A DNA stretch of 64,000 nt from an uncultured Faecalicoccus sp. (GCA_902497095.1 CABVDD010000002.1:1-64000), one strand, 5' to 3'. Positions 8,844-17,730 are shown, numbered from the stretch's first letter. Notes: a model not told the origin generated them from the letters alone. Numbers and translations: made by a program.

Positions 8844-9743
8844 ATGAGAATTGGTCTTATTGGACTTGGGAAAATGGGATCCAATCTTGCATTAAATCTC
8901 AAAGATCATTATAGGGAGATTATTGGCTTTGATATGTCAGAAAAAATTCAAGATGATATGAAAAGTCAAGGGATCCAAGTAGCATCGACAATTACTGAGT
9001 TAATTGGAGCGCTAAGTAAACCTAGAGTAATCTGGTTAATGTTACCTTGTGGTACACCTACAGATGAAACGATTACTACATTATCTCAGAAATTGCAAAA
9101 AGGCGATATCGTCATAGATGGAGGTAATTCCAAATATATGGATTCAATTCATCATTCTGAAATTCTTCATGAAAAAGGAATTTATTTTTTAGATTGCGGA
9201 ACTTCAGGGGGAGTGCGAGGAGCAAGATATGGTGCTTGTATGATGATTGGGGGAGACAAGGAGGCATATCAGTATTTGGAAGAGATTTTTAAAGATTTAA
9301 CAGTAGATGGAGGTCTTTTGTATACCGGAAGGGCTGGTAGTGGTCATTTCATGAAGATGGTTCATAATGCTATTGAATATGGCATGATGGAGGCTATTGG
9401 TGAAGGATTTCAGCTTTTAAAAGAAAGTGAATTTGATTATGATTTATCAAAAGTTGCTTATAACTGGAATCATGGTTCAGTAATACGAAGTTGGTTAATG
9501 GAAATAGTGCAAGAACAACTTGAAAAGGATCATAACCTAGAAGATATCTTAGGAGTTGTACATACGAACGGCGAAGCTAAATGGGCAGTTGAAACAGCTC
9601 TGGAAAAGGAGGTTCCAATGCCAGCTATTGTTTTATCTTTAATGGTTCGTAACGCTTCTAAAGATCATGAGAAGTTTGCCTGTAAGATTGTGGCTGCAAT
9701 GCGAAATGGTTTTGGTGGTCATGCACTTGAAACAAAGGAGTAA
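8844..9743 (+). CDS. gnd: 6-phosphogluconate dehydrogenase-like, short (about 300 aa) type
   Basis: Oxidative decarboxylation of 6-phosphogluconate to ribulose 5-phosphate, or a closely related beta-hydroxyacid reaction. The N-terminus MRIGLIGLGKMGSNLALNL is the Rossmann fold. DGGNSKYMDS, GTSGGVRGARYGACMM and GSGHFMKMVHNAIEYG (with the catalytic Lys and the HN pair) are typical of the 300-residue, usually NAD-linked 6PGDH class. I chose the ATG at 8844 because GGAGG ends seven bases upstream; the in-frame ATG at 8832 would place this Shine-Dalgarno inside the gene. As first gene of the mannose-class PTS operon it suggests gluconate or a related acid as substrate. Confidence 0.88.
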   Translation: MRIGLIGLGKMGSNLALNLKDHYREIIGFDMSEKIQDDMKSQGIQVASTITELIGALSKPRVIWLMLPCGTPTDETITTLSQKLQKGDIVIDGGNSKYMDSIHHSEILHEKGIYFLDCGTSGGVRGARYGACMMIGGDKEAYQYLEEIFKDLTVDGGLLYTGRAGSGHFMKMVHNAIEYGMMEAIGEGFQLLKESEFDYDLSKVAYNWNHGSVIRSWLMEIVQEQLEKDHNLEDILGVVHTNGEAKWAVETALEKEVPMPAIVLSLMVRNASKDHEKFACKIVAAMRNGFGGHALETKE

Positions 9744-9748
9744 TTAGA

Positions 9749-10153
9749 ATGGAAATAAAAATATTAGTTTGTACTCATGGGCATTTTGGTGAAGAGTTAA
9801 TAAAATCGGTAGAGATGATTGGAGGTCAGTTGAAAAATACAGTTGCAATACCTTTGTTAGAGAATATGTCCATGGATGATTATTATAATGCTGTAAAAAA
9901 GGAATTGGATGAAAATAAAGTTAACTTTTGTTTGACAGATCTTTTTGGCGGTACACCATGTAATACTTTATTGAATCTGTCTCGAGATTACAACATAGAA
10001 ATCCTTTGTGGAGTAAATCTACCTGTATTACTTGAAACTTCTAATTGTAACTTTTCTTCAATTGAAGAAACAAAAAAACATTTAATGGAAATATATCAGA
10101 CAAATGGATTTGATGTATTAGAAAAAATGAGGAGGTTAAATAATGTCGATTAA
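9749..10153 (+). CDS. PTS mannose-class IIA component
   Basis: Phosphocarrier domain of the Man/Sor/Fru class, 134 residues. The N-terminus ILVCTHGHFGEELIKS carries the phosphorylated histidine (His10), and DLFGGTPCNTLL is the second family motif. It is encoded separately from IIB, whose start it overlaps by eleven bases. Placement in one operon with a 6PGDH-like gene suggests it feeds uptake of an aldonic acid such as gluconate. Confidence 0.9.
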   Translation: MEIKILVCTHGHFGEELIKSVEMIGGQLKNTVAIPLLENMSMDDYYNAVKKELDENKVNFCLTDLFGGTPCNTLLNLSRDYNIEILCGVNLPVLLETSNCNFSSIEETKKHLMEIYQTNGFDVLEKMRRLNNVD

Positions 10154-10637
10154 ATTAGTAAGAATAGATTTTCGTTTAGTGCATGGTCAAATCGTGACCA
10201 AATGGATACATACAATTAAAGCAGATACAATTTTAGTTGTGAATGACAAATTAGCAAAAGATTCGTTTATGTTAAGTGTTTATCAAATGTCAGCTCCTCC
10301 GGGAACAAAAGTAAAAGTTGTGACTGTTGATGATTTTATTCAGCATTGGAAAGAGACAAGATATGAAGAGTTAAATTGCATGATTTTGATTAAAAACGTT
10401 GATGATGCATATCGCATTTTTAAAGGAGGTGTAGTATTTGATGCGATTCAAATCGGCGGTTTAGGTGGATCTGCTGGAAGAAAAGCAGTTTTTGGCCCTA
10501 TTACTTTAGATAAAGTAGATGCAGAGAGACTTTCGGAAATTAACGATAGTGGTCAAAGAGTGTATTTTCATCAAGTTCCTGAAGACGGATCTGCAGAATT
10601 TGACACAGTGATGAAAAATGTCAAATTTGATGAATAG
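10143..10637 (+). CDS. PTS mannose-class IIB component
   Basis: Phosphotransfer protein of 164 residues, family PTSIIB sorbose. RIDFRLVHGQIVTKW holds the active-site His14; MLSVYQMSAPPGTKVKV and IQIGGLGG are typical of the fold. It takes phosphate from IIA (encoded upstream, overlapping) and phosphorylates sugar held by IIC/IID. AGGAGG-like sequence lies just inside the IIA 3' end. Confidence 0.92.
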   Translation: MSIKLVRIDFRLVHGQIVTKWIHTIKADTILVVNDKLAKDSFMLSVYQMSAPPGTKVKVVTVDDFIQHWKETRYEELNCMILIKNVDDAYRIFKGGVVFDAIQIGGLGGSAGRKAVFGPITLDKVDAERLSEINDSGQRVYFHQVPEDGSAEFDTVMKNVKFDE

Positions 10638-10654
10638 AGAATAAGGAGAAGATT

Positions 10655-11407
10655 ATGACTGGAAACTTTTGGCTAGCCTTATTTTCAGCAGTCTTATATG
10701 CAGTTGCAATTCCAGGTTATGGGTTATCTTCGGCATATAAGTCTCCAGCAACTTTAGGGCTAATCTATGGAATCATTTTTGGTGATGTTGAACAAGGATT
10801 GATTATTGGTTGTAGTATACAATTATTATATCTTGGAGTTGTTGCTACAGGAAATAATATGCCTTCGGATTCTGCTATGGCTGGTATAATCGCAATTCCA
10901 ATTGCATTATCCCAAGGATTAGATGCATCAATGGCTGTAACTATTGCAGTACCTTTTGGTGTTTTGGGAACATTCTTTAATAATATGAAACGTAGTATTA
11001 ACATTTTGTTTTTGCATTATGCAGATAGAAAGGCAGAAGAAGGAAATGTTAAAGAAATAAATCGTTGTGCTGTTTTCTATCCATGGTTATTTATGTCTGC
11101 TTTACAAATTATTCCAATTTTTATTATAAGTTATTTAGGCCCTTCAGCAGCTCAATTCTTAATTGATTATTTACCTGAATGGGTAACAGGTGGTTTATCT
11201 GTTGCTGGAGGCGTTTTACCGGCAATTGGTTTTGCATTAATGATTACACAAATAGGAAGAAAAGAGATTTTGCCATACTTCTTTATTGCATATTTCATGG
11301 TACAGTATCTTGGATTGAATACTATGGCTATTTCAGTATTTGGTGTATGCTTGGCATTGATTTTGTTCTTCAACGGAAATAAGAAAGGGGTTGAATCAAA
11401 TGAGTGA
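10655..11407 (+). CDS. PTS mannose-class IIC permease
   Basis: Integral membrane protein, 250 residues, with about six to seven hydrophobic segments. PGYGLSSAYKSPATLGLIYG, DVEQGLIIGCSIQLLYLGV and GNNMPSDSAMAGIIAI match ManY/SorA-like IIC proteins. It forms the translocation channel together with IID. Its 3' end overlaps the IID start by eight bases. Confidence 0.92.
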   Translation: MTGNFWLALFSAVLYAVAIPGYGLSSAYKSPATLGLIYGIIFGDVEQGLIIGCSIQLLYLGVVATGNNMPSDSAMAGIIAIPIALSQGLDASMAVTIAVPFGVLGTFFNNMKRSINILFLHYADRKAEEGNVKEINRCAVFYPWLFMSALQIIPIFIISYLGPSAAQFLIDYLPEWVTGGLSVAGGVLPAIGFALMITQIGRKEILPYFFIAYFMVQYLGLNTMAISVFGVCLALILFFNGNKKGVESNE

Positions 11408-12218
11408 AAGAGTTTTGACAAAAAAAGACATCACAAAAGCTCGATACCGTTGGTTCATTACTCTGGAATTACCGAATTCTTTTGAACGTTTACAGGCTGT
11501 TTCTTTTACGTATACTATTAGTGCAGCGCTCCAGAAATTATATAAGAATGATGAAGATGGCTTAAAAGATGCTTTAAAAAGACATTTAGAGTTTTTTAAT
11601 ACAGAAGGTACGATTGGTAGTTTAATCGTCGGTATTGTTTTAGCATTAGAAGAGAAAAAGAAAGTAGAAGGAGATATTGATCCAGAAGTAATTACAAACT
11701 TAAAATTAGGATTAATGGGTCCTATTGCAAGTATTGGAGATTCTTTGATTCAAGGTACAGTTAAATCAATTATTCTTTCTTTAGCTGCTTCATTTGGTTT
11801 ACAAGGCAATATAATTGGTGGACTGATTCCGTTCTTATTTCCACTAACAGTTTATTTTGTAGGACGTTATTTAGCAATTCTTGGATATAATTTAGGTACT
11901 GAAGCAGTTAATAAACTAATTGGTTCTGGTTTGATGAATAATATTATTAACGTTGCCTCTATTCTAGGAATATTTATGATGGGAGCTTTATCTGGATCTT
12001 ATGTTAAGTTATCTACTCCTCTTGAATTTGCTGTAGGATCATCAGGTTCAACGATAGTTGTGCAAGATGTTTTGGATTCTTTACTTCCTGGATTATTACC
12101 TTTGCTCTGTATTTTTGGGATTGTTTGGTATTTTAAAAATAAAAAACAAAACTATCTGCTATTGGTTATAACTATCATGGTTATTGGCATGTTAGGTTGT
12201 TTGATTGGTATTTTTTAA
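11400..12218 (+). CDS. PTS mannose-class IID permease
   Basis: Second membrane component of a mannose-class PTS, about 272 residues. The cytoplasmic N-terminal half (ITKARYRWFITLELPNSFERLQAVSFTY, split here as family motifs ARYRWF and ELPNSFERLQ) and LGLMGPIASIGDSLIQGT are diagnostic. I chose the ATG at 11400, nine bases after AAAGGGG; an in-frame TTG at 11391 is less likely. The C-terminus has several membrane helices. A hairpin follows the stop before the amidohydrolase gene. Confidence 0.92.
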   Translation: MSERVLTKKDITKARYRWFITLELPNSFERLQAVSFTYTISAALQKLYKNDEDGLKDALKRHLEFFNTEGTIGSLIVGIVLALEEKKKVEGDIDPEVITNLKLGLMGPIASIGDSLIQGTVKSIILSLAASFGLQGNIIGGLIPFLFPLTVYFVGRYLAILGYNLGTEAVNKLIGSGLMNNIINVASILGIFMMGALSGSYVKLSTPLEFAVGSSGSTIVVQDVLDSLLPGLLPLLCIFGIVWYFKNKKQNYLLLVITIMVIGMLGCLIGIF

Positions 12219-12223
12219 AAATA

Positions 12224-12252
12224 ATAGCAGGTCAAATGGCCTGCTATGTTTT
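12224..12252 (+). terminator. Weak terminator or attenuating hairpin inside the mannose-class operon
   Basis: ATAGCAGG (12224-12231) pairs with CCTGCTAT (12240-12247) over an 8-base loop, followed by GTTTTG. The T-tract is poor, so read-through into the amidohydrolase gene is likely, possibly at reduced level. Confidence 0.6.
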
Positions 12253-12268
12253 GTGAAAAGGAGATAAA

Positions 12269-13501
12269 ATGTTAGAAAACGAATACAAGCAAGAAATATC
12301 TGAATATGTAGATAATCGATTAGAAGATTTATGGAAATTATCCAATTATATATATGAACATGCTGAGATTGGATTCAAAGAATATAAAACATCAAAGAAA
12401 ATCATCGATGTATTAAAACAAGAAGGCTTTGAAGTTGAACCAAAAGTAGGTGGATTGGATACATCTTTTGTAGCTACATATTCAAACAACTCAATGAAAA
12501 AACCACGGATTGATATTTTATGCGAATATGATGCTTTAGATTTAGGAGAAGCATTACCAGAAGGAAAAAGAATTGCTCATGCTTGTGGTCATAATATCAT
12601 TGCTAGTACAGGTGTAGGAGCAGGAATAGCAATGAAATATTTATTAGAAAAATATCAACTTCCAGGCGAAATACGAGTTGTAGGTACTCCGGCTGAAGAG
12701 GGCGGAGGCGGAAAAATCATTATGCAAGAGCATGGAGTTTTTGATGAAACTGATGCTATGATACTTTTACACCCGACATCTGGTAAAAGTAAAATAGCAG
12801 GACGATGTAAATCAGGAAGAACATATCAAGTAACATACCATGGTAAACCGGCACATTCTGGTAATCATAGGGAGAAAGGTATCAATGCACATGATGCTGC
12901 TGTAATATGTTATACAAGTATAGGTTTATTGCGTTATCAAACAACAGATGACATTCAACTTTTTGTACATTTTACAGATGTGGGAAAAGAAAAAGGTGTT
13001 ATTCCGAGTATTGCTAAACTAGAAATTCAGTTAAAAAGTTTTAATCCTAATACTGTTGAATTAATTGCTCCAAAAATTAAAAACTGTATAGAAGCTGGAG
13101 CTTTAGCAACTGGATGTTCGGTTGAATATGAAGAAAAAATTGGTTATTTGGGAAGAATCTACAATCATACGTTTGAAAAATATTTAAGAGCTAATTTTGA
13201 GTTATTAAACGAACCATTAAAAGAAGGAATGGTAGATGATAATGGTGGGGAAGATTTTGGCAATTTAATGCGAAAGGTTCCTGGAATTATGCCTTATCCT
13301 AGTTTGATTCCTGAAAAAAGAGTTGCGTTACATACCGAAGATTACTTAAAACTGGTGACAACACCTAGAGCAAAATATGTAGTAGGACTAGGTAGTAAAG
13401 TGATGGCAGACACTGTATTAGATTTATTGTTGCATCCAGAAATTATTGAAGAAGCGAAAATTGAAATGCAACATGAATTAGAAAAAGAAAAGATAGAATA
13501 G
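12269..13501 (+). CDS. M20-family amidohydrolase (AbgB-like peptidase/deacylase)
   Basis: Zinc-dependent hydrolase that removes an acyl or aminoacyl group from an amide. The 410 residues contain CEYDALDLGEALPEG and IAHACGHNIIAS (metal-binding His and Asp), GTPAEEGGGGKIIM (catalytic Glu) and HSGNHREKGINA in the lid domain. This pattern resembles M20D proteins such as aminobenzoyl-glutamate utilisation protein B. GGAGAT precedes the ATG. Its presence behind a mannose-class PTS hints that the true substrate could be an N-acylated or aminoacylated sugar acid, but this is inference. Confidence 0.85.
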   Translation: MLENEYKQEISEYVDNRLEDLWKLSNYIYEHAEIGFKEYKTSKKIIDVLKQEGFEVEPKVGGLDTSFVATYSNNSMKKPRIDILCEYDALDLGEALPEGKRIAHACGHNIIASTGVGAGIAMKYLLEKYQLPGEIRVVGTPAEEGGGGKIIMQEHGVFDETDAMILLHPTSGKSKIAGRCKSGRTYQVTYHGKPAHSGNHREKGINAHDAAVICYTSIGLLRYQTTDDIQLFVHFTDVGKEKGVIPSIAKLEIQLKSFNPNTVELIAPKIKNCIEAGALATGCSVEYEEKIGYLGRIYNHTFEKYLRANFELLNEPLKEGMVDDNGGEDFGNLMRKVPGIMPYPSLIPEKRVALHTEDYLKLVTTPRAKYVVGLGSKVMADTVLDLLLHPEIIEEAKIEMQHELEKEKIE

Positions 13502-13509
13502 GTATTAGT

Positions 13510-14124
13510 ATGTTAAATAATTTTCAGTCTAATTATTTTATGACATTGATTCTCATTTGTTTTGGGATCTATGTTTTAATTATAGTTGTTTCAAAAAGTA
13601 TTATGAATCACAAATTAAATCAAATGATAATCTTATTACAAAATCATAGATTTTCTGAGTTTGATCAGATGATGGAAAAGAAAATAATTAAAATAGTTTT
13701 TAATCCATTTAATATTGATTTTATTAAATTAAATAGCTATTTAATTCGAGATGATTCAAAAAGAATTGATGATGCATTTGCTAATTTTGATTCAGTTCGA
13801 CTTTCTTCAAAACAAAGGGATGAAATAGATTTAAAGGCTTTTAATTATTATCTTTTTATTGATGAGAAGAAAGCAAAAAAATATTATCAAAATATAGAAA
13901 ATTCAAAAACAAATAAAATGAAAAAAGATGTGGAACGATTGTACGATATTTATATTTTGAAAAGTTCTCGTTATTTACAAACTCTTTTAGATGAGACAGA
14001 GAAGTTAGAAGATAAGTATAAAAGTGCCAATGAACTTTTAATTTCTGAAATTTACAAAAATCTAGGAGATACAGATAAACATAAGATGTATAAAGAATTG
14101 GCTGAAAGACATTTAAACCTATAA
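13510..14124 (+). CDS. Uncharacterised membrane-anchored protein
   Basis: I do not recognise this 204-residue protein. It has one N-terminal hydrophobic helix (about residues 9-28, MTLILICFGIYVLIIVV) and a long Lys/Asp-rich helical part that faces the cytoplasm if the positive-inside rule holds. The cytoplasmic part resembles the irregular helices of tetratricopeptide-type proteins (ANELLISEIYKNLGDTDKHK) but no clear repeat can be aligned by eye. It begins eight bases after the amidohydrolase stop and is followed by a terminator, so it is the last gene of that transcript. Confidence 0.65.
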   Translation: MLNNFQSNYFMTLILICFGIYVLIIVVSKSIMNHKLNQMIILLQNHRFSEFDQMMEKKIIKIVFNPFNIDFIKLNSYLIRDDSKRIDDAFANFDSVRLSSKQRDEIDLKAFNYYLFIDEKKAKKYYQNIENSKTNKMKKDVERLYDIYILKSSRYLQTLLDETEKLEDKYKSANELLISEIYKNLGDTDKHKMYKELAERHLNL

Positions 14125-14133
14125 AAATAATTT

Positions 14134-14165
14134 ATCCCATATTTTGAAAACAAATATGGGATTTA
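14134..14165 (+). terminator. Rho-independent terminator
   Basis: ATCCCATATTT pairs with AAATATGGGAT around a 7-base loop and runs into TTAT. It ends the amidohydrolase/membrane protein transcript. The T-tract is short, so some read-through to the HAD gene is possible. Confidence 0.7.
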
Positions 14166-14186
14166 TACATTAGCAGGGAGTGGCAT

Positions 14187-14822
14187 ATGAGTATTATATT
14201 TTTTGATAAGGATGGAGTGATAGTAGATTCGGAAGGTGCTTACTTAAAAAGAAATAAACAGTTTTTAAATTCCTTAGGGATCGAGGTTAAAGAATCAGAA
14301 TTACTGAAGTTAGTTGGCAGTAATCCCAAGCGAGATGCAAATCTTTACAAAAAATGGATTAAAGGGAAATACAGTTGGAGCGGTTTTCAAGATTTAAGAA
14401 ATGCTTTTTTTCAAACATTAGATCCTATTGATTTTCTTTCTTTAAAAATGCCACATTTAGAGGAGACATTATATGCATTGAAAAGTAAAGGACATCATTT
14501 GTCTATCGTTTCATCCTCATCATTAACAGGAATTCAGAACATAGTAAATATGTATCATATTAATTTATATTTTGACTATTTGATTAGTGGCGATTTATTT
14601 GAAGAAAGCAAGCCTAATCCAGCTATTTATAACTATGCGAAAGATAAATATGGTGTGGAAGAAAAGATGTATGCTGTAGAAGATTCAACATTAGGAATTA
14701 TTGCAGCAAAGAAAGCTGGATTAATTGTAATTGCTAAAAGAGATTTGCGATATGGTTTTGATCAGACACAAGCAGATTATTTAATTAATGATTTGCATGA
14801 AATTGTGAATATAGTAATATGA
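14187..14822 (+). CDS. HAD-superfamily phosphatase/phosphomutase (beta-PGM-like)
   Basis: Small-molecule phosphatase or sugar phosphomutase of 211 residues. The nucleophile motif FFDKDGVIVDSEG (Asp7, Asp9), SIVSSSS (motif II), the Lys in EESKPNPAIY (motif III) and VEDSTLGIIAAKKAG (motif IV) are all present, and the cap inserts after motif I as in subclass I enzymes. GCAGGGAG precedes the start. It follows the PTS operon after a terminator and may dephosphorylate a sugar-phosphate by-product; the substrate is unknown. Confidence 0.85.
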   Translation: MSIIFFDKDGVIVDSEGAYLKRNKQFLNSLGIEVKESELLKLVGSNPKRDANLYKKWIKGKYSWSGFQDLRNAFFQTLDPIDFLSLKMPHLEETLYALKSKGHHLSIVSSSSLTGIQNIVNMYHINLYFDYLISGDLFEESKPNPAIYNYAKDKYGVEEKMYAVEDSTLGIIAAKKAGLIVIAKRDLRYGFDQTQADYLINDLHEIVNIVI

Positions 14823-14911
14823 ATAATACAAACGTTTTAAGTAACTCTATCATTTTAGAACATATCTTAATTTTTAAGATTTTAATAATATCAAAAATCA
14901 CATAAATTATT

Positions 14912-14940
14912 ATACCGGGTCATTGGCCCGGTATATCTTA
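14912..14940. terminator. Bidirectional terminator between convergent genes
   Basis: ATACCGGG (14912-14919) pairs with CCCGGTAT (14927-14934) over a 7-base loop, between the HAD gene and the minus-strand AIM24-like gene. T-rich sequence flanks both sides. The same stem, ATACCGGG/CCCGGTAT, recurs at 19305-19328. Confidence 0.75.
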
Positions 14941-14960
14941 ATATTCTAAGAGACTTATTC

Positions 14961-15662
14961 TTAATTACTTGTTGAAGATGGTAAGAATGGGCGAATAGAG
15001 TCGGCAAAATTATGTAGATTACGTGTTTGAATTAACACTGTTCCATTGCCATGAAATTCATTGACTAAACCTTCACCTGTTTTAAAGCCAAATGTTCCAG
15101 ATGCAACATGGATATCGTATTCTAAGTTTGCATCCCATGCTACTACATGCTCATTATCAATTGTAATCGGATGATCTTCAGTAATATTTAAAGCTAATAA
15201 ATCACCAAAAGCTGATACTAATATATCTCCCTGCCCTTGTGTTTCCATTACAAATAATCCACCGGTACCGGCAAAAACGGCTTTTCCCAGATCTTGTTTT
15301 TTCATTAGATATTCTACGCTTTGATCACATGCTAAAAATACTCCGGTATTTAAACGATATTGTTTTGTACCTTCTACATGTAAACAATGAATTTTTCCAG
15401 GAATAGGTGGGGCAATGCCGATAAATCCATCGTCAGCTGTACCGGTTGCCAATGTAATAAACATACTTTCACCACTAGTCATACTACGTCCGATGGCACC
15501 CAGTACACCACTAAATCCTTTTTTACCGCTGTTCATTTTTCCTTCTAATTCAACATTTGAAATATAAACCATGGAACCACGTTCTACCTTAATGGTTTCA
15601 TTTCTTTTTAATGATGCTTGAACAACCGGGCAATCTGAATCGCCAAAAATACTGTAATTCAT
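14961..15662 (-). CDS. AIM24/TIGR00266-family protein
   Basis: Conserved protein of 233 residues with a repetitive beta-structure. The N-terminus CPVVQASLKRNETIKVERGSM and the middle GGLFVMETQGQGDILVSAFG, together with FKTGEGLVNEFHGNGTVLIQ near the end, are typical of the family. The biological role is not known; members occur as single genes in many bacteria. TAGGAGG lies before the ATG. It stands alone between a shared terminator and a divergent FMN-reductase gene. Confidence 0.85.
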   Translation of the reverse strand: MNYSIFGDSDCPVVQASLKRNETIKVERGSMVYISNVELEGKMNSGKKGFSGVLGAIGRSMTSGESMFITLATGTADDGFIGIAPPIPGKIHCLHVEGTKQYRLNTGVFLACDQSVEYLMKKQDLGKAVFAGTGGLFVMETQGQGDILVSAFGDLLALNITEDHPITIDNEHVVAWDANLEYDIHVASGTFGFKTGEGLVNEFHGNGTVLIQTRNLHNFADSIRPFLPSSTSN

Positions 15663-15788
15663 AATAGTCCTCCTAAGTATTTAATGTATCTTTATTGTAT
15701 CGAACCTTTTACAACTTTAAAAGCATATTCGTTTTAATTTAAAAAGACTATTGTTATAATAGGATTAAAGAAAGAGAGGGTAAACTCA

Positions 15789-16319
15789 ATGAAAAAAATA
15801 CTCTTTATTGTCGGATCTTTACGTAAAAATGGTTTTAATGAACAATTGGCAAAGAAAACCGAAGAATTAATCGGAGAAAGCGCACAAGTCGAATATTTAG
15901 ACTGGTCTAAAGTTCCTTTCTTTAATCAAGATTTAGAAGCTAATTTGCCTATAGAAGTTCAAGAAGTAAAAGACAAAGTACGCCAAAGCGATGCATTATG
16001 GATCTTTACACCAGAATATAATCATCAGATTCCAGGTCCTTTAAAGAATTTACTAGATTGGTTATCTAGAGGGGCACCAAGTGTATTAAAAGATAAGAAA
16101 GTAACTTTCTCAGCCGCTGGTGGCGGAAGCGGTGGAGCAAACGTTCGTGATTTAATGATGTTATTATTGAATCAAATGATGATGGATACTATGAATATGC
16201 CAAATACAGGTATTCAAATTGGTATGGATGCTTTCAAGACAGGTAATCTTACTATTGAAGGTCTTCCATTAAATCAGTTAAAACGACAAGTCAAAGCCTT
16301 TTTAGAATATATTGAATAA
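15789..16319 (+). CDS. NAD(P)H-dependent FMN reductase family protein
   Basis: Flavodoxin-like oxidoreductase of 176 residues that likely uses NAD(P)H and FMN. The phosphate loop GSLRKNGFNEQLAKK and the motif PEYNHQIPGPLKNLLDWLSR are diagnostic of the NADPH_FMN_red family (azoreductase, chromate or quinone reductase relatives). A purine-rich Shine-Dalgarno (GAGAGGG) is present. A TATAAT box lies about 30 bases upstream. The physiological acceptor cannot be told. Confidence 0.9.
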   Translation: MKKILFIVGSLRKNGFNEQLAKKTEELIGESAQVEYLDWSKVPFFNQDLEANLPIEVQEVKDKVRQSDALWIFTPEYNHQIPGPLKNLLDWLSRGAPSVLKDKKVTFSAAGGGSGGANVRDLMMLLLNQMMMDTMNMPNTGIQIGMDAFKTGNLTIEGLPLNQLKRQVKAFLEYIE

Positions 16320-16325
16320 ATCAAG

Positions 16326-16348
16326 AAGCAGGGATTTCTCTGCTTTTT
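16326..16348 (+). terminator. Rho-independent terminator
   Basis: AAGCAG pairs with CTGCTT over an 8-base loop and is followed by TTTT, directly behind the FMN-reductase gene. Confidence 0.8.
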
Positions 16349-16365
16349 GTGTTTTAAAAAAAAGA

Positions 16366-16394
16366 TTGAAAGACGGTAAAAATTATGATAAAAT
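16366..16394 (+). promoter_or_regulatory. Sigma-A-type promoter of tRNA-Trp
   Basis: TTGAAA (16366-16371), a 17-base spacer and TAAAAT (16389-16394) form a near-consensus housekeeping promoter. Transcription would start a few bases before the tRNA 5' end at 16407. Confidence 0.75.
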
Positions 16395-16406
16395 ATACAA
16401 GCGCTT

Positions 16407-16480
16407 AGGGGTATAGTTCAATGGTAGAATAACGGTCTCCAAAACCGCTGATGTGGGTTCAACTCCTGCTACCCCTGCCA
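16407..16480 (+). tRNA. trnW: tRNA-Trp (CCA)
   Basis: A 74-base cloverleaf with acceptor stem AGGGGTA/TACCCCT, D-loop AGTTCAATGGTAGA, anticodon loop TCTCCAAAA (anticodon CCA) and T-loop GGTTCAACTCC. The 3' CCA is encoded. It carries its own promoter and terminator. Confidence 0.96.
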
Positions 16481-16489
16481 GTTAGGAAA

Positions 16490-16552
16490 AAAGAGCACTA
16501 AATCGACCTTATATAAAGCAGATTTGGTGCTCTTTATTATTTTATACGATTA
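16490..16552 (+). terminator. Terminator of the tRNA-Trp transcript
   Basis: AAAGAGCAC (16490-16498) pairs with GTGCTCTTT (16537-16545), with an inner AAATC/GATTT helix, and is followed by a T/A-rich run. The sequence from here to 16652 holds no other gene. Confidence 0.75.
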
Positions 16553-16652
16553 TTGACTGCGATTTTAAAAAAATTGGTTCAAAATCCATCCTTTTTTCTA
16601 ACATCAATATATATTTAAGATCTATAAGACCATTTTTATAAGAATTTTTATT

Positions 16653-17717
16653 CTATTCAGAAGTTAAAGATACCCAATTTAAACGATCTGTATATCGTTC
16701 AGCACATTCCCAAACTACAACATCGGGCTGATATTCTTGGATCATAGCTAAATTAAACGACCAAATATTGACAGCATTTACTTGAGCAAAGTATTGGTCC
16801 ATAATATCAACCATATGATCACTAAAAGAATCTCCAATAATTAAAACCTTTTGATCTGATTTTAATTTTTTATTAACAGACGAAGAATCTAATTCATACA
16901 TGATATCATCATTAAAAGTATCTTGCATATCGCATAGAGATGCCAAATCTCCAGAATAATTTTCATTTACTTTTTTAAATTTTACATCTTTTAACGAATC
17001 AAAATTACCATTAATTGTTTCCATTAAAGCTTGTACAGTCATAAAGGAACCAATGGCATTAAAATGAGTATCAGTTTTATAGTAAACTTGATATGCTTTT
17101 TTAGTAGCAACTAAAGAATCTTTTGCGTTTACAACATTTAAATCTGTATTATCTTTTAAATAATCCATAAAAATTTCAGTACGTGACGTTTTACTTTCTT
17201 GTTTTATGGAGCTGGGCATATATTCCGGATAGACACTGGCTTTGTTGGGAATAGAGAGGATATAGAAATCGCATCCCAGGGATTCAAAATAATCTTTTTC
17301 TTGCTCTAACTTTGTAGCAATTTGTGACATTTGTTCTTCAGAATAATGATTGGTTCCCTGATAATCCGCAATCGGGTCTCCATCCTGGGTAGATTTATAA
17401 AATAGCCAAGAATCTTTACCTAATAAAACTTGCGTGGATTCTATATATGTGTTTCCGGAGGTCGCTTTAGAAATTTCAGAAGCCATTTTTGCTCCTTCTG
17501 ATTTTCCTGCCAGATTACTAGTAAATCCATCAATCATTCCCAATAAGCCATCCTGTTTTTCTTTTCCTGCTTGAGCAAGTTCTGTCTCGTGTCCTTTATT
17601 CACATCACTTTTTTCTTTATCTGGAATAAAAAAGCCGGTGACTTGATTAAACAAAGTAATTGAAAAAGTACAAACAATAAACAAGCAAAAGAAGATACTT
17701 ACAATATGTTCTCTCAT
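16653..17717 (-). CDS. DHHW/AlgX-like SGNH-fold protein, partner of MBOAT acyltransferase
   Basis: Membrane-anchored extracellular protein that probably carries out or assists O-acetylation of a surface polymer. One N-terminal membrane helix (SIFFCLFIVCTFSITLF) is followed by an SGNH-like domain. IGDSFSDHM carries the serine block, and the DTHFNAIGSFM and VWECAERY motifs match AlgJ/AlgX/DHHW proteins. I chose the ATG at 17717, which has GGAG seven bases upstream; 16 further in-frame residues upstream overlap the acyltransferase gene. It is encoded 13 bases after the MBOAT gene, the standard pairing for this machinery. Confidence 0.83.
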   Translation of the reverse strand: MREHIVSIFFCLFIVCTFSITLFNQVTGFFIPDKEKSDVNKGHETELAQAGKEKQDGLLGMIDGFTSNLAGKSEGAKMASEISKATSGNTYIESTQVLLGKDSWLFYKSTQDGDPIADYQGTNHYSEEQMSQIATKLEQEKDYFESLGCDFYILSIPNKASVYPEYMPSSIKQESKTSRTEIFMDYLKDNTDLNVVNAKDSLVATKKAYQVYYKTDTHFNAIGSFMTVQALMETINGNFDSLKDVKFKKVNENYSGDLASLCDMQDTFNDDIMYELDSSSVNKKLKSDQKVLIIGDSFSDHMVDIMDQYFAQVNAVNIWSFNLAMIQEYQPDVVVWECAERYTDRLNWVSLTSE

Positions 17718-17730
17718 AACAGACTCCAAT

